Shown: positions 51,167-63,300 of the stretch, one piece after another | Layout: each line of letters begins with the position of its first letter | Position numbering within the stretch: position 1 is the first letter of the stretch | NCBI RefSeq assembly: GCF_022458985.1 | Contig: NC_061781.1 | Location: forward strand, 23,044,001-23,108,000 | DNA from: Mugil cephalus | Taxonomy: Eukaryota > Chordata > Actinopteri > Mugiliformes > Mugilidae | Length of the DNA stretch: 64,000 nt | Direction: 5' to 3' | Made by a program: the position numbers and the translations under genes | Notes under the pieces: model-generated | What the model was told of the DNA's origin: nothing | The model's input: the letters and a program-made list of their open reading frames with translations, nothing else | Databases searched by the model: none

Positions 51167-52093
51167 TTCAGGTAAATTTTTTAATTGATCCAGGCCGACA
51201 TAGTGTCTCTTGTGTTGTACAATATAAGATTTTGCTGTGTATTATTGATTGATTAATGTTTGAAATGGGAATGGGATCTCGAGTCCCTTTGGCACATAAA
51301 AAATAAAAACAATTACAATTAACATTATACCATAACTGAACAAAAACATACAAAAAAGAAAAACAAACATGCAACAACAAATGCAATGAAATAGAACAAA
51401 AGCTGGGGGACTGAGGCATGCTACCAAGCATTAATTAATTAAAATTTGCACATGATTATTTTGCAAGTATCCCTTTGTTGCTATTGTACATTGTTATACT
51501 ACACATACCCCTCTGCCACTACTACACAAGATTTCACATTATCAGATTTAAATTTTAAACGTTAAGATTGTGTTTATTTTAAATTTAACTCTATTTGTTT
51601 TAACATAAATGTGGACAGAGATGTTTTTTTGTAAGTATGTGTTGATCACCTTTTTACTCTCCATCTTTCCAGAGCTTTCAAAAATCCACTGATGCCTTTA
51701 CGGGAATCTCGTAATTTCGGCGACAAAATTCCAAATTACGAAACTATACACAAAGAATTGCCAAAACACGTGATAAACTAGTTATATTTTTAAGAACTAC
51801 TTTATAGAGCGTGTACGCTAAACCTCCATTTAAAAAAAGAGGATAAACTTAGCGTTATGTGGTGTTTGTTTTTCATTTCACTTTGGCAAACTGAAATCGC
51901 GTTTCAGATGTCGTATTTTTTGAACGCACCGGGCGCTAGCTCGGCGTACGCTCGGTAGTCTGCAGAGCTAGTGCAGTCAGTCGGTCGGTCTCTACCTCCA
52001 GGTACGCGCTATCGATGCCTTTGCGGCCTTTGCAAGCCCTGTACCCCAAATAGAGACATTTCTTTAGTCCACCGGGCACCGACCCCCGCAGTC
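51167..52093. other. Intergenic region ttf2 to mphosph8, with mphosph8 promoter
   Basis: The left two thirds are AT-rich with no gene. From about 51900 the sequence becomes CpG-richer (GCGCTAGCTCGGCGTACGC and CAGTCGGTCGGTC), which is consistent with the core promoter and 5' UTR of mphosph8. A 9-base perfect hairpin (TCGTAATTT / AAATTACGA) lies at 51709-51741. Confidence 0.45.
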
Positions 52094-55000
52094 ATGGCGG
52101 CCGAAGCCGGCAAGGTAGAGCCAGCGGACAGCGAGCAAGACGAAGGAGAAGATGTGTACGAAGTGGAGAGGATCATAGACATGAGGGTGGAAGAGGTAAA
52201 GTAGTAGCTTAGCAAACATGGCTGGCATTTCTTTTTTTTTTTTTTACTCCACTCTCCACGACGCATCGCATGGCCCACCCAGAGGAACGACCACGCACTT
52301 CTTTATAAACAAAACATCTCCCGTAGAGTGCATTTCGGTTTCGTTTAGATGCGTTGGGAGTCCTTTTAAGTGGCTTTGCCGTATGCTAGCCGGGGCTTTT
52401 TTTTCAGCACAACTTCTCCCTCCATGATGTCCGCTCGCCTCTCCCCTGCTGAGGCCAAGGACGGACGCCCTGCAAGCCTGCAAAAATGTTTTGCATTGTG
52501 CATCCTTCAGATAATAATTATCTAGTCTGGTTGTGCGTAAAGCAGACCTGCTGTGATTCCCCTAACTGTAAACATTAGCGTGCTAACAGATGTTAGCAAT
52601 TGTAATGTGTAATGTAATGAGCTTCTTCTTTGCTACGATGGTTAAAATGTAAACTTTGCAAAGTGATCGTCAATAAGAGACAAACACTGGGTCTTACTTA
52701 TTTAATTATGCGCTAAACAGAACAAAAAAAAAAAAGATTATTATCCACCTTTTTATTAAGGTGACCATATTTCATTTCTGAAATCTGGGGACATTTGCAG
52801 CTCGGAGATAAAATAAATAAATTAAAGAATGGAATAAATGTTATAAAGATGAAATGAAGAAACAAGGAAGCTTGCGGTTTCGTTTATTTTGACTTATCTA
52901 TTCGCATTTAAACATATTTAAACTGATGTCTGTAAATGTCAATAGCAGCGCCAACAGCTACCGTAATAGAAGTAGTGTGCGCGCAACTTTACTTACTACT
53001 AGCGCTTCCTATCGGGCTACCGTAATAGTTGTAGTCTGCGCGCAACATTTTGTTTTTCTCATTCATAAAACGTTTTAGTCCCCAAAACGGGAACTGTCCC
53101 CAGAAATCGAGGACGTCTGGTCACCCTACCTTTCATGTCGAATAATATATTGGCAAATTATTAATAACAGAAACTTCTGTGGAAGGATAATTGAGTTATT
53201 TACCACTTATTTTAAACATTTACAGTGGTAATACCACCCAACTGCACTCACCCTTACTCCCTTGCCAGTTCATTGGGTGCACTAGTGTAAACATCTTTAT
53301 ATAAACTGTTTTCCATTGTGTCTTCATGAAGTTTATGGTGTGAGTACTGTGTGAGCGTGGATGGTGCAGGGTGGTGTTTATTTGTTTTTCTTTGGATGCT
53401 GGAGCTTGTTACAAAGGTTGACTGTTCTTGTTTACCTCAGTTTAGATACTCGGCCTTTTCCCAGGTTTCGTAATAATTCATTGGTTTTAAAGAATAAGGA
53501 AAAACTCTTAACTGAATAACTAAACGCTAGTGGACGGATTGATATCACATTATGGCTTTTGCGTTAAATCACATTGTAAGGAAAATATTGGGAAAACAAC
53601 TTAGTAGAAAACAAAGAAACTCTTACCCAAGCTGTGTTGATCCTTATTCTTTCTTTATGCGAAAGCACAACTGTTTTAGAAACCCAAAATGATGCATTAT
53701 AAAAAATATTGTGTTTATATGCATCGTTTGAAAACCTCTTGAATATCTTCTTTATTGTAACTAATCAAATTAATTGCATGTTAACTAATTATGACACTAA
53801 CTGCAGTTAAATATTTTAATCTATTAGGAATCTTTATTTGTCCCACAATGGGGAAATTGCATCGGCAGCCCTACTTTAAGTAGATGTCAACAAATACAGT
53901 CCTTTACACCCTGCATCATTTGTCTAGAATAAAAATCTGTAAGTGGCATCACCTACAAAAAAAAACTTCAATGCAACAAACCTAAAGTTTTCACAAATAA
54001 TAAATAACAGTGGATTTTAAAAGGGACTCATGGATACACAGGAGCCTGCTACAGTGGTCACAGGGTCAAGGAGATAACTCAGCTAATAATCCCTCCAGTG
54101 AGTTATTATCACCACCCTTTGCTTTACGCTTGCTTTACGCTTGCTTTACGACTGGCCTTACATGGTCAAGTGTCTCTAGTCTGGACTGAAAAATGTACTG
54201 GAAAATGTAAACAGTGTGCAAGTAAAGCCGGATTTATAGCCTCCCTGAACTGCTTGTTGGATTAATAAAACATCCGTCCTCTGCACCTTTCAGATGAAGG
54301 ATGCTGCAGCTTTTTTGCAACTTTTTTTTTTTTTATTTTTTACGGGTGCAACTCGATGCAACACTGTACCCATCTCCCTGGAGACACTGACTGGAAATGT
54401 GTGCCCTTATCTCAGTTTTTAAAAAAGTTTTCTCTGCCCTTCAGTTCCCGTCTCTGTAATGGGCAGATTTTTCTCTGCCTCCTCTAACTTTAAACACAAT
54501 AAACTGGCTCATTGGGACCCATTAAAAAGTTTGTATGTTGGTGCAGTGTTGCAGAAGGAAAAGACCAATCAGACCAATGCTTCACATGCTGCTTAATCTG
54601 TGTAAGAAGTTAGAGACAATTTATTTCTGCAAAGTCTCATTTGTTTGTATCCTCCTCTCATCATTAATTAAGTAAATAAGTTGACTCTGGGTGATCTAAG
54701 CTCACGTCTAACAAGTGTCCGTGTTTGACATGATGTCCTTGGTGATGCTTTTAAATAATTTTAGAAAAGCCACACTCAGTATCTGTCACTCAAGGCCTCG
54801 TGTGGACACGTTAAATGTTTCTAAATGTATCTTGTGTTGCTTTCCTTCATTTTGGAAACACAAAATGACTCTTTTGGCCGTCCTGCAGTCAACTTGGTTT
54901 GGATTTATTGGTGCTCCCTGAATAGATGTTGGAGCTTTTTATGAGCTTTTGCCGTTTTGCCGTTCACATGTTTCCAGGGGTGCAGCTGTGAGTGTTTCTT

Positions 55001-58000
55001 GTGTTACTTCTAGATTCTGCTGGTAAAAATCGCCACGGGTTGTTTTTGGGCAGCAAACATCCACAGTGTCGGGTCCATGTGGAGTTAACGCCTGAGCTTC
55101 TATGTCGTCTCTGTGTTCTCAGGGTGAAGTGCTCTACAGAGTTCGCTGGAAGAATTACTGCTCTGACGATGATACGTGGGAACCAGAGGCTCATTTAGAG
55201 GACTGTCGCGAGGTCCTGCTGGCTTTTAAGAGATCTCAGGCCGAAGCGAAGGCCAAGAAGGAGGCGGAAGCCGCCAAGAAGCCCGTGGTAAGTCAGATTT
55301 AGAGATTACTGCTAAAAACTTAAATACGGTCGACTCTTAAAGGGGACATGAAACAAACACCAACATAGTAAACAATAACATAATATAAACATAAACAAAA
55401 CAAATCTTCTTTAAAACTGCATTTATGATACGTTTTGTATCGTACTCTCCGCCATCTTTTTTTACGTCATTTTTACGTCATCAGATTGGTTAGTTGCTTT
55501 GGCCGCTGTTGAAGAAGACGCAGTTTAGTTAGAAAATCTGAGGCAGAAAAGGTGATTTTCTTTAAACTAAGCGAGGAGACGATAGGAAACACTTCATGGT
55601 TTCTGGTCAGATCATTAAAAGTTTAAAACCAGAGCTCATAAAAACAAAAATAAAAAAAAAAAGCCTCAAAACAGAAATTGAAGTGTCAAAAAAGAGGCTT
55701 CCTGTGATTCAGGTTTTACCGTCTACGTCTGTTTCATGCGGCACATTCACAAAAAGCTGCCTATGGACTCGTGTTAATAAATTAGCATATCTGCTATATA
55801 CACTCAAGCAAAGCATCTGGTTTGTCCACTGGGACAGTGTCAATGTATTCGTGTTATCAAATAAAATAAACATAAACACGGGATGAACAGACTAAATGTG
55901 TTTTACTCAAATTTATCAAGTTTTCAATCAAACTTTATTTATAGACTTTTCATACATGAGATGCAGCCCAAAGTGCTTTACATAAAACTTTATCCCACTC
56001 TCACCACTTTGATATTCAGTCAACACTATAGAGATAAAAGTAGCTGTATAAGTTATAATTATAATTTGGTAATTACCTAAAGGATAAAAATTAATAAAAT
56101 TCAAGTTAAAATTATTTAAAAGCCAAACTAAAAAGATCGAATTCTAAAATAAATTAATAAATAATAATAAATTAATAACCAGACTAAAAAGATAAAAACA
56201 ATAAATAAATAAATTCTGTTGTAGTGGCTCTGCTACTTTCCGCCTCACTCCACTGCATGTCAGAGACCATTTAAATTATAATGGATTTCACCTGTCTTAA
56301 GTGAATAGTTCGGGACATCTCCACTTAGCGCTTTAACATCTGTCCAAACTTTGACTTATAGCACATCCTTCATAATTCTTAAGGAACAGGAGGCAGAAAA
56401 AAGCAGCAAATCAAGCAAAAGTTTAAAAAAAGTAAATTACAGAGATGCTGATTCACACAGGATTAGTTTTATCAGAGAACCTCTGTTATGAGGTAGGTAA
56501 CTTGCTGTGTTTTACCTGTTTTACCTGTTTTACCTGGAGGTCTCCATGTAAAACTAGTCCCATGTGAATAGGACTTAAAGCTTTACTTAGAAATGTAAAC
56601 TCCCAATTCCAGATTCTGGTAAATAATAGAAATGAACAGGTTTCTCCTCCCAGTCTTTAACTTATTAAACTCGTGTGAACATCCAGGAGCAACACAAAAC
56701 ATGCCTCATGTAATTTGTTTTGTAATCCGCTCCTCTGTCCCTGTCATTTTCAATGTATATCTAGTAACTCAGCGCGACCACAAGGTGAACCAACCGATCT
56801 GATGACGTCACGTCCAGAGACACAACAGCAATGGAGGCACCTTGTGTTTTAACCGTGAAACTTAAATGGAACGATTTTGAAAATCTTTTTAAAACTTACA
56901 TGATCTTTTTAGTATGAGAGACTTTCTTTAAACTTCATGTCCCCTTTAATCGCTGCAGCTTGTTAGTGCGACTATATTAACTGTCCGGATGTAGTTGGTA
57001 ACGTGAGGAGGGAAATCTGTTGGATGAAATCTGACCATTTGATCATCAGCCTGATGTCACACAGGCGTGAAAATACTGACTTATAACTTCCTTGTCTCGA
57101 CCCTTTTAGCCGAAAGTTTTGCCTACAAAGAGCGACGTGTTTGATGCGGACTCGGAGAGCGACAGCGACAAAGACCGTCCGACCGAGGCGCCGCTCAAGA
57201 AGAAGAAAAAAAAGAAGGTCCGGGAAGAAGAACCGCCTCCGAAGGAGAAAAAGAAGAAGAAGAAAGAAAAGCGCAAGGAGGAGTTCAGGCCCGTACCGGC
57301 CCCAGAAACCGACGACGAAGAGGAGGACGAGAGAGTCCCGACGCCGCCCTCTCCTCCCAAGGAGAAAAAGACTGAAATAAAAAAGCGTGTGGTCGACTCC
57401 GAGGAGGAGGACGAGGAGAGCGTTCCCTCCAAAAAACACAAGAAGGAAAAGGGAAAAGAGGTGGGAAAGCACAAAAAGGAAAAGGGAGAGGAATGGAGGA
57501 AAAAGAAGACGAAGAAGGACCGGAAGTTTGATTCCTCCGAAGACGAAGCTGCTGTTCCACTGGACGACGACATGAGCGAAGTCCAGTCGGAGCCTCAAAT
57601 GGACGATTCCGCGTCAACTGACGCTGTTACGAAGTCGACTGAAAAGACGGGTTTGGAGGACAAGTCCAAGCAAAAGAAGGGCAAGTGGGAAGTAAAGCTG
57701 CAGGGCATTAAGGACCTTATTCATGACAAAAAGAGCAAAAAGACGGATGTTACTCAGAAAGAAAGCAGCAGCCAGAAGGCGAAGAGCCATACGTCCAAAA
57801 GCAAAGAGGACGCTGCACCACAGTCAGACTCCAGCGACAGCTCCACACTACATAAGAAATCAAAGAGCAAAGGGCAGGAGAGCACAACAGCAACGCCCAA
57901 AGTCGTCCCACCTTCCTCCACGTCCTCATCGTCGTCCTCATCCTCTGTCACGGCTGCTACCACTCCCAAGGTTAAGGAGGAGGAGTCCCCTAAAGAGGAC

Positions 58001-59583
58001 ATATTGGGACAGAAGGACGCATCCGGCTCGACCAACTTGTTTGAAAAGTTCCTGTTGAACTGCGAGGCCAAGGATCGAGCCCCTCGCAGGCCGGCGGCTC
58101 ATCAGCCCGTCCCCGAGAAGAGCAGCGGCGGCAAACCTGCAAAGGTACCACATTTAATTCAAGCACTTCATTTGCTGAATGAAACTTGCAAATTAATTAA
58201 CGGTGTTGTTTTCCCGTCCCGTCCCGTCGTCAGCCTCCAGGGAAGCCTGAGAAAAAGTCGGCCAAAGAGTCTCCAGCTCAGAAACTGGAATCAGAGAAGT
58301 CAGAGAGAAGCAAGACATCGGATGGTAAGAATAAAACCACGGCAAAGCGTAATAAAGCGGCATGAAATGTTCAAGTCTGTGCAGGGAAATAAAAGCAAAT
58401 GATTTGTGTAAATCACACAGCTCAGATCACGGTGTCATGTTGTTATGAAACACAAAACACTAGAAATAATTCATTCATAAAAGGCTAAAATTGGGGACAT
58501 TTGTCAGGGACAGCTATAGCCGGGGGGACAGGTCGTCCAAAACAGCACTGTCCCCTAAAAAAAAAAAAAAAACAACAACCGACACAGCATCTTTTTTTGG
58601 CGCAAATCTTCTCGTTCTGCCGCCTTATTTTTCGGACTTTTTCCATCTTCACCAGCTTTACAGTGACACAGTCGCACCACATGAGTTTAGAAGTTTAGAA
58701 GTCTGAAACGGTGTCTCATGTGCCGGTATATTAAAAATGCATCCATCCCAAACTAGAGTGTGATGTCTTGTCTGGTTCCTCTCCTCCTCTACCTCCTCCT
58801 CCTCCTCCTCCTCCTCCTCCTCCTCCTCTTCAGCCTCCAGACCCGGCCAGAGTTACGGCTTCAGCCTGGACAGCGAGGAGAGAGACGAAGACTCTACGGG
58901 AAAGCAGAAGCCCGGAGACGACACCAAGGAGCGGAGGGAGAAGCAGGAGGAGGCGCAGCGTCCTGCCTGGGAGAAGAGAACCCCGACTGACGACAAGAAG
59001 AGGAGGAGGGAGGACAGCGAGCCCAGACTCTTCATGGCGTGCGACGACTCCCAGGACCCACCGGAGAGCACTGACAAATCTGGTACGTTTTTAAGTCGTG
59101 GAGTAAATGAGAACGTTAACAGTCAGTCGGACGGCTAATGATCCTCTCTGCTTCGTGTGTTGTGCAGACAAAGGTCAAGCCACTTTAAGTCTGGGTATGG
59201 ACCTGAACCTGGACTGGATGACTCTGGACGACTTTCAGAAACATCTGAATGGAGAGGACGAGATCTTGTCAGGGCCACCTCTATCACCAAGTGAGTGTTT
59301 GATTTTGCATCTTCATTTTGACTTATTGCACTAACTATTGTTGTTCAGAAACCCTGTTTATTTATGCTACAATCACCCACCTGTTTGCATAGGCTCTGTC
59401 AACCCTCAGTATATCATATTGTCATAAAATGTGCTTGAGCGTATAGTTGTATACGTTCGCTGTGCTTCATGTAGCTTTACTTTGTTCCTGGCAGGTGAGT
59501 TACGAGATGCTGTGAAAAGTGGTGATTACATGGCTGTGAAGCTGGCACTTAATTCCAAAGAGGACTACAATCTGGACCAGGAG
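52094..59583 (+). CDS. mphosph8: M-phase phosphoprotein 8 (HUSH chromodomain subunit), 5' part
   Basis: MPP8 reads H3K9me3 and, with TASOR and periphilin, forms the HUSH complex that silences retroelements and long intronless transgenes. Exons seen: 52094-52195, 55123-55287, 57110-58144, 58234-58324, 58834-59082, 59168-59290, 59495-59583; phases agree; 618 residues. The chromodomain spans residues 20-70 (VYEVERIID, then LYRVRWKNY, then DDDTWEPE), with Y22, W43 and Y46 at the aromatic-cage positions. Exon 3 is one long Lys/Glu/Ser-rich linker with a KKKKKKK run. Exon 7 (ELRDAVKSGDYMAVKLALN) is the first ankyrin helix pair of the family. The human protein is 860 residues, so about 240 C-terminal residues (the rest of the ankyrins and the C-terminal domain) are missing here. 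They either lie beyond 64000 or are lost. The start is the ATG in GTCATGGCGGCC, a good Kozak context. Confidence 0.94.
52760..53125. mobile_element. MITE with GGTGACCA terminal inverted repeats (mphosph8 intron 1)
   Basis: The left end GGTGACCATATTTCATTTC and a nearby CTGGGGACA pair with the right end GTCCCCAGAAATC and CGTCTGGTCACC. The length is about 366 bases. A partial relative (GGGGACATTTGTCAGGGACA) is at 58492 in intron 4 of the same gene. Confidence 0.65.
53826..53875. repeat. Short dispersed repeat fragment (mphosph8 intron 1)
   Basis: GGAATCTTTATTTGTCCCAC followed by AATGGGGAAATTGCATCGGC is a common fish repeat phrase. The rest of this 2.9-kb intron shows no coding sequence. Confidence 0.4.
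55338..56950. mobile_element. 1.6-kb foldback DNA element in mphosph8 intron 2
   Basis: The ends are TTAAAGGGGACATGAA at 55338 and its reverse complement TTCATGTCCCCTTTAA at about 56934-56949. Similarity continues inward imperfectly: both arms contain GACGTCA/ACGTCATCAGATYGGTT. A CAATCAAACTTTATTTATAG repeat at about 55922-56080 seems to be inserted inside. No transposase frame is visible, so this is a non-autonomous element. It fills nearly the entire intron between exons 2 and 3. Confidence 0.7.
57182..57290 (+). repeat. Lysine-codon-rich low-complexity tract in mphosph8 exon 3
   Basis: AAG/AAA-dominated coding sequence gives several K-only runs separated by REEEPPP and EKRKEE. It produces shadow open frames on both strands, none of which is a gene. 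Confidence 0.7.
58792..58831 (+). repeat. (CTC)n microsatellite forming the acceptor tract of mphosph8 exon 5
   Basis: About 12 CTC triplets run up to CTTCAG at the 3' splice site (exon begins 58834). The repeat is the polypyrimidine tract. Confidence 0.85.
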
Positions 59584-60389
59584 GTATGTTTCCTGTTTCC
59601 TTCAAAGTGTTTGTAAAACCCTTCACTCGTACATCTTATTTTTAATGCCCTGAAAACCTTTTTTTTACCTTATTTTCTTTTGTTGTATGTTTTAATTTTA
59701 ATTTAAATACATCTAAAGGCATCCTGAGCCCCTCAAATTCAAGCACATCTTAAAGTCTTGCATCTTGCACCTTGGTCGGCCCCTAGTGTGTATGTGTGGG
59801 AGTGATTGCGGTCCAGTATGAAAAATATCGGCGTTTTGTTTATGGCCAGTGTCCATCGTGCTAATAAGGAACGAATACTCTACCACCCAGGATCTCTGTG
59901 TTAGAAATGCGTGACACGACGTCTGAGTAATTGAATAAATTTGACAAATTTGGCAGCTACAGCAAGTGGAAAATGTTTAACTTGTTGCTCCATGTGGACG
60001 CATATTGTGCTTGTTCCAACACAACCTTTACACTTCTTACAAATATGTAATAATATAGGTGGTATTTGTTACTGTAAACTAAACATTTTCAATGTCAGCA
60101 GCAGTCGGTTGTTTGTGAATCCAGCTCATACAATTTTGAATATCTAAAAACATATTTTATATTCTATTCTTTAATGCGTATAAGTAGAAACGCAAAAAAC
60201 AACAGCCAACAAATTTCCCTCTATACAGCTACATGACGTAGCAGAGATGATCCCATCCCACCAAAGCCCTTAATAATTAACACATAAATCACTAATAGAT
60301 GAGGAGAACATTGTATTTTCAAGGAATCAGTGTCTTCGTGATCTACAGACACAGACTTTTACCATCTACCAGTATTTCAACATCTCAGG
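59584..60389. other. Non-coding gap after the last visible mphosph8 exon
   Basis: AT-rich sequence. I looked for the next ankyrin exon (in the family, an acidic-Ser-Ser-Gly start followed by TLVMLAAAGG) in all forward frames and saw none up to 64000. An AATAAA at 59934-59939 could end a shortened transcript. Confidence 0.5.
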
Positions 60390-63300
60390 ATGTTTTCACA
60401 ACTTCACGACGTCTTTGCTTCTGCAGCAAACTCAGGTAAGATCATGATTTCTAACACTTTTTTTTTTTAATGAACACTAAAATGTGATATTAAGTAAAGT
60501 TGAAAGAAACAATGACATTTCTTTCTGGTCTTTAATGTTATATTAAAATATTCTGTATCACTGCCTCACTCTGTTTTAAGAGGATATTAAATACACTTTA
60601 ATTACTAGCAGTTTTAAGTCATATTATCATTACACTTCTCAGATAGGGCTGATCATTGAGCTTTTCTTGTATCAGAATTGTATGTATATTGGTAACTTGG
60701 ACCTAATTCATTTATTCCTTTCATCTTGACATATTAATTGTTATGTGTACACATTAGAGACTGTCGTATCGTCTTTTAATTTAGTGAACAAGCCAATGGG
60801 AGAAGACGCTGAACAATTGAAGTACCCGGACAAGATGAACCATTTAAAGCAGGTACATATATTGTATATGCTTTAAGAACACGTATCCCCCTCCTCGCCA
60901 TCGTAGCACAGCATATTCAGCCTGCGTCATTCACCAGTAACCATTGTTAGTTCAGGGTTATTTTCTTTTGTCAAACATTGAAAAGCAAAGATCACATCTA
61001 GACTCTGTTAGATGTTGGACACAATGAAGGCATGTGTTACATTACCAGTTCATTTTGTTGGAACACAAGTGTGCTATGTCCATTTTTTTATGACATCAAA
61101 AGTATGCTTATTGATTTTCATTGCAAGCTGTGAATGTAGGTCTAGTGTCAGTACATATCCTGTTCTCTCCATGTAGCATTTCATCCAACACCCCATGAAT
61201 ACATATACCCGGTTAGACATTTACAATGTCAACACACTGCTTGATCCAATAAAGCCATTAACTGTTCTTGAATGGGTCACATGTGGTTTTTGTACTGGAG
61301 ATTTCTAAGGGTGTCAGGGTTTTTTTTTTGATACCGATGTTGGGATAAAAGGTGATGTGTGGCCATCACATTGACTTTGGTTTGAATGGGCCTGGATCTT
61401 GGTGGGACATTGCCAAGGTGCTGATGTGTTTAAACTGCAAAGTGTCAAGGAAGGGAATACCAAAACAAAATATCACCCCCAGTTAAGAACCAAAATTCAA
61501 AACAAATTGTAGATTTTGTTTTTTTTTCTACCCCCCCACATTTATTTCTGTTAAGTTAATTCAAATTATTTATGGGGTCTGATTTGGCAATGAGTCTTAC
61601 TTATACTTGTTCTTTTACAGGCGTGTACTATGGGTGAGAAGAGGTCATATGAAGGAGAGAGGAACTTGATTGAAGAGAGAAGTTCGAGTGGTGCTCTTAG
61701 GTTGACTTCTAACATTGACAGTGCAAGAAATGAAGAGGCCACTCCAAAACAAAAGGAGAATGTCCCACAAGATTGTGACGATCCAAAAAATAGCGATAAA
61801 ATGCCGAGCTCCCCTGCCAGTACTCAAACTGAGCAAGTCGCAGTGAGGAAAGGGGAAAAAATCCAAGAAGGAAGGAATGACACATCCGAATCCAAAAATA
61901 CAGGTTTTGATTTCTCTGACGAGCGGGAAGATAATGGACAGGAAGACGAGAAAGAAGAAGACAAGATGTCAGATGAAACGAACTATGATTCATCAAGTAA
62001 AATGAGTTTGAACACTTATTATTCAGATCAAACCTGTGATGCAGTGATGACAAAAGGCGATGACGAAGGGAAACCGAAGGGCAAAGCTAAGAAACGCAGA
62101 TTCCCCAAGGAAGCAAACAAGTCAAGCGATGAGGAAGAGGATGTGGTGGACAGAAACTCAGATGGTACAGGTCAAGTTCCACCTGAGCACTGCACTGACG
62201 ACATGGTCAAAACACGATCACGTCAGCGCAGAAAAGTTATGGAGAACAGACAACCAACTCGCTCAAGTCTCAGGACCTGTAAGAAAGTGCTTCCAACACC
62301 ACCTAGTAAAACAGATGAAGAAAAGAAAGAGCCATGCAAAAAGCACTTCTGTTTATATTGCAAAATGGCTTTCACTCAACTTGGGAAGCATTTGGAAAGG
62401 AAACATGCGGAGGAAACCGATGTTGCCCATGCAATACACTTTCCTAAAGGTTCCAAAGTCAGACAGAGTTTGCTCGACCAAATACGTAATAAAGGAGATT
62501 ATGAACATAATTGCCAAGTTCTCAAAAGTGGTGAGGGGGAAATTGTGACCAAGAAACAGGTTAAGAAACCTGCCATATCTGTTCGTGATTTCTTGCCTTG
62601 TCAGCACTGTTTTGCATTTTATCGCAAAGCTGATTTGTGGAGACATGAGCGATCATGTAAGGCCAGAAAGGGAGATCAGAAATCCTCTGAAAAACCCAAA
62701 AGGAACAGATGTGACAGTCCTGCCTCCCGGCTGCTTCCAATGTCAGAGTCTTTAACTGGAGGCTGCAAGGAAATCATACACATAATGCATCAGGATGACA
62801 TCTCTAAGCATATCAGAAATGACCCACTTATTTGTAAATATGGCAATGCATTGTCGGCCAAGTATGACCATGACAAGTCTCAGTTTGCTTATATTGCACA
62901 GAAGATGAGGGAGTTGGGTAGATTTGTGCTTGCCGTAAATGAGCTTGACAAGAACATAAAGTACTTGCATGAAATATGTCTACCGTCTAGATTTGAATTA
63001 GCTGTCGAAGGGGTCAAAAAGGTTAGTGGGTTTGACCCCAGTTCCAGTAAGTTTAAAACGATTTCCCTTGTCTCGAAGATTGGCTACTCTTTGAAACGAG
63101 CTGCAGAGATAGCATTTGGAGAAAGTCGCATGACAGAGGACAGTGAAACGGAAAGTGAAGTGAAAAAGTTCATACAGCTTCTTGATACAAAATGGAGCGA
63201 GTGTTTTTCTCGCAAAACACTTGCATTATCTCTAAAGCAAGAAGTCAAGAAAGTGGAGGTGGACAAATCAACTGTGACGGAAGATTTGATAAAACTGCAC

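Noticed and set aside
56972..57617. Minus-strand frames of up to 208 codons opposite mphosph8 exon 3
   Set aside because: They are antisense shadows of the Lys/Glu-rich coding exon, rich in F/L/S as expected from complementing AAG and GAG codons.
62060..62548. 162-codon plus-strand frame inside the recombinase-like exon, and minus frames at 61709-62053 and 63084-63551
   Set aside because: They are out of frame with the continuous 788-codon frame, which alone carries zinc-finger and recombinase motifs.
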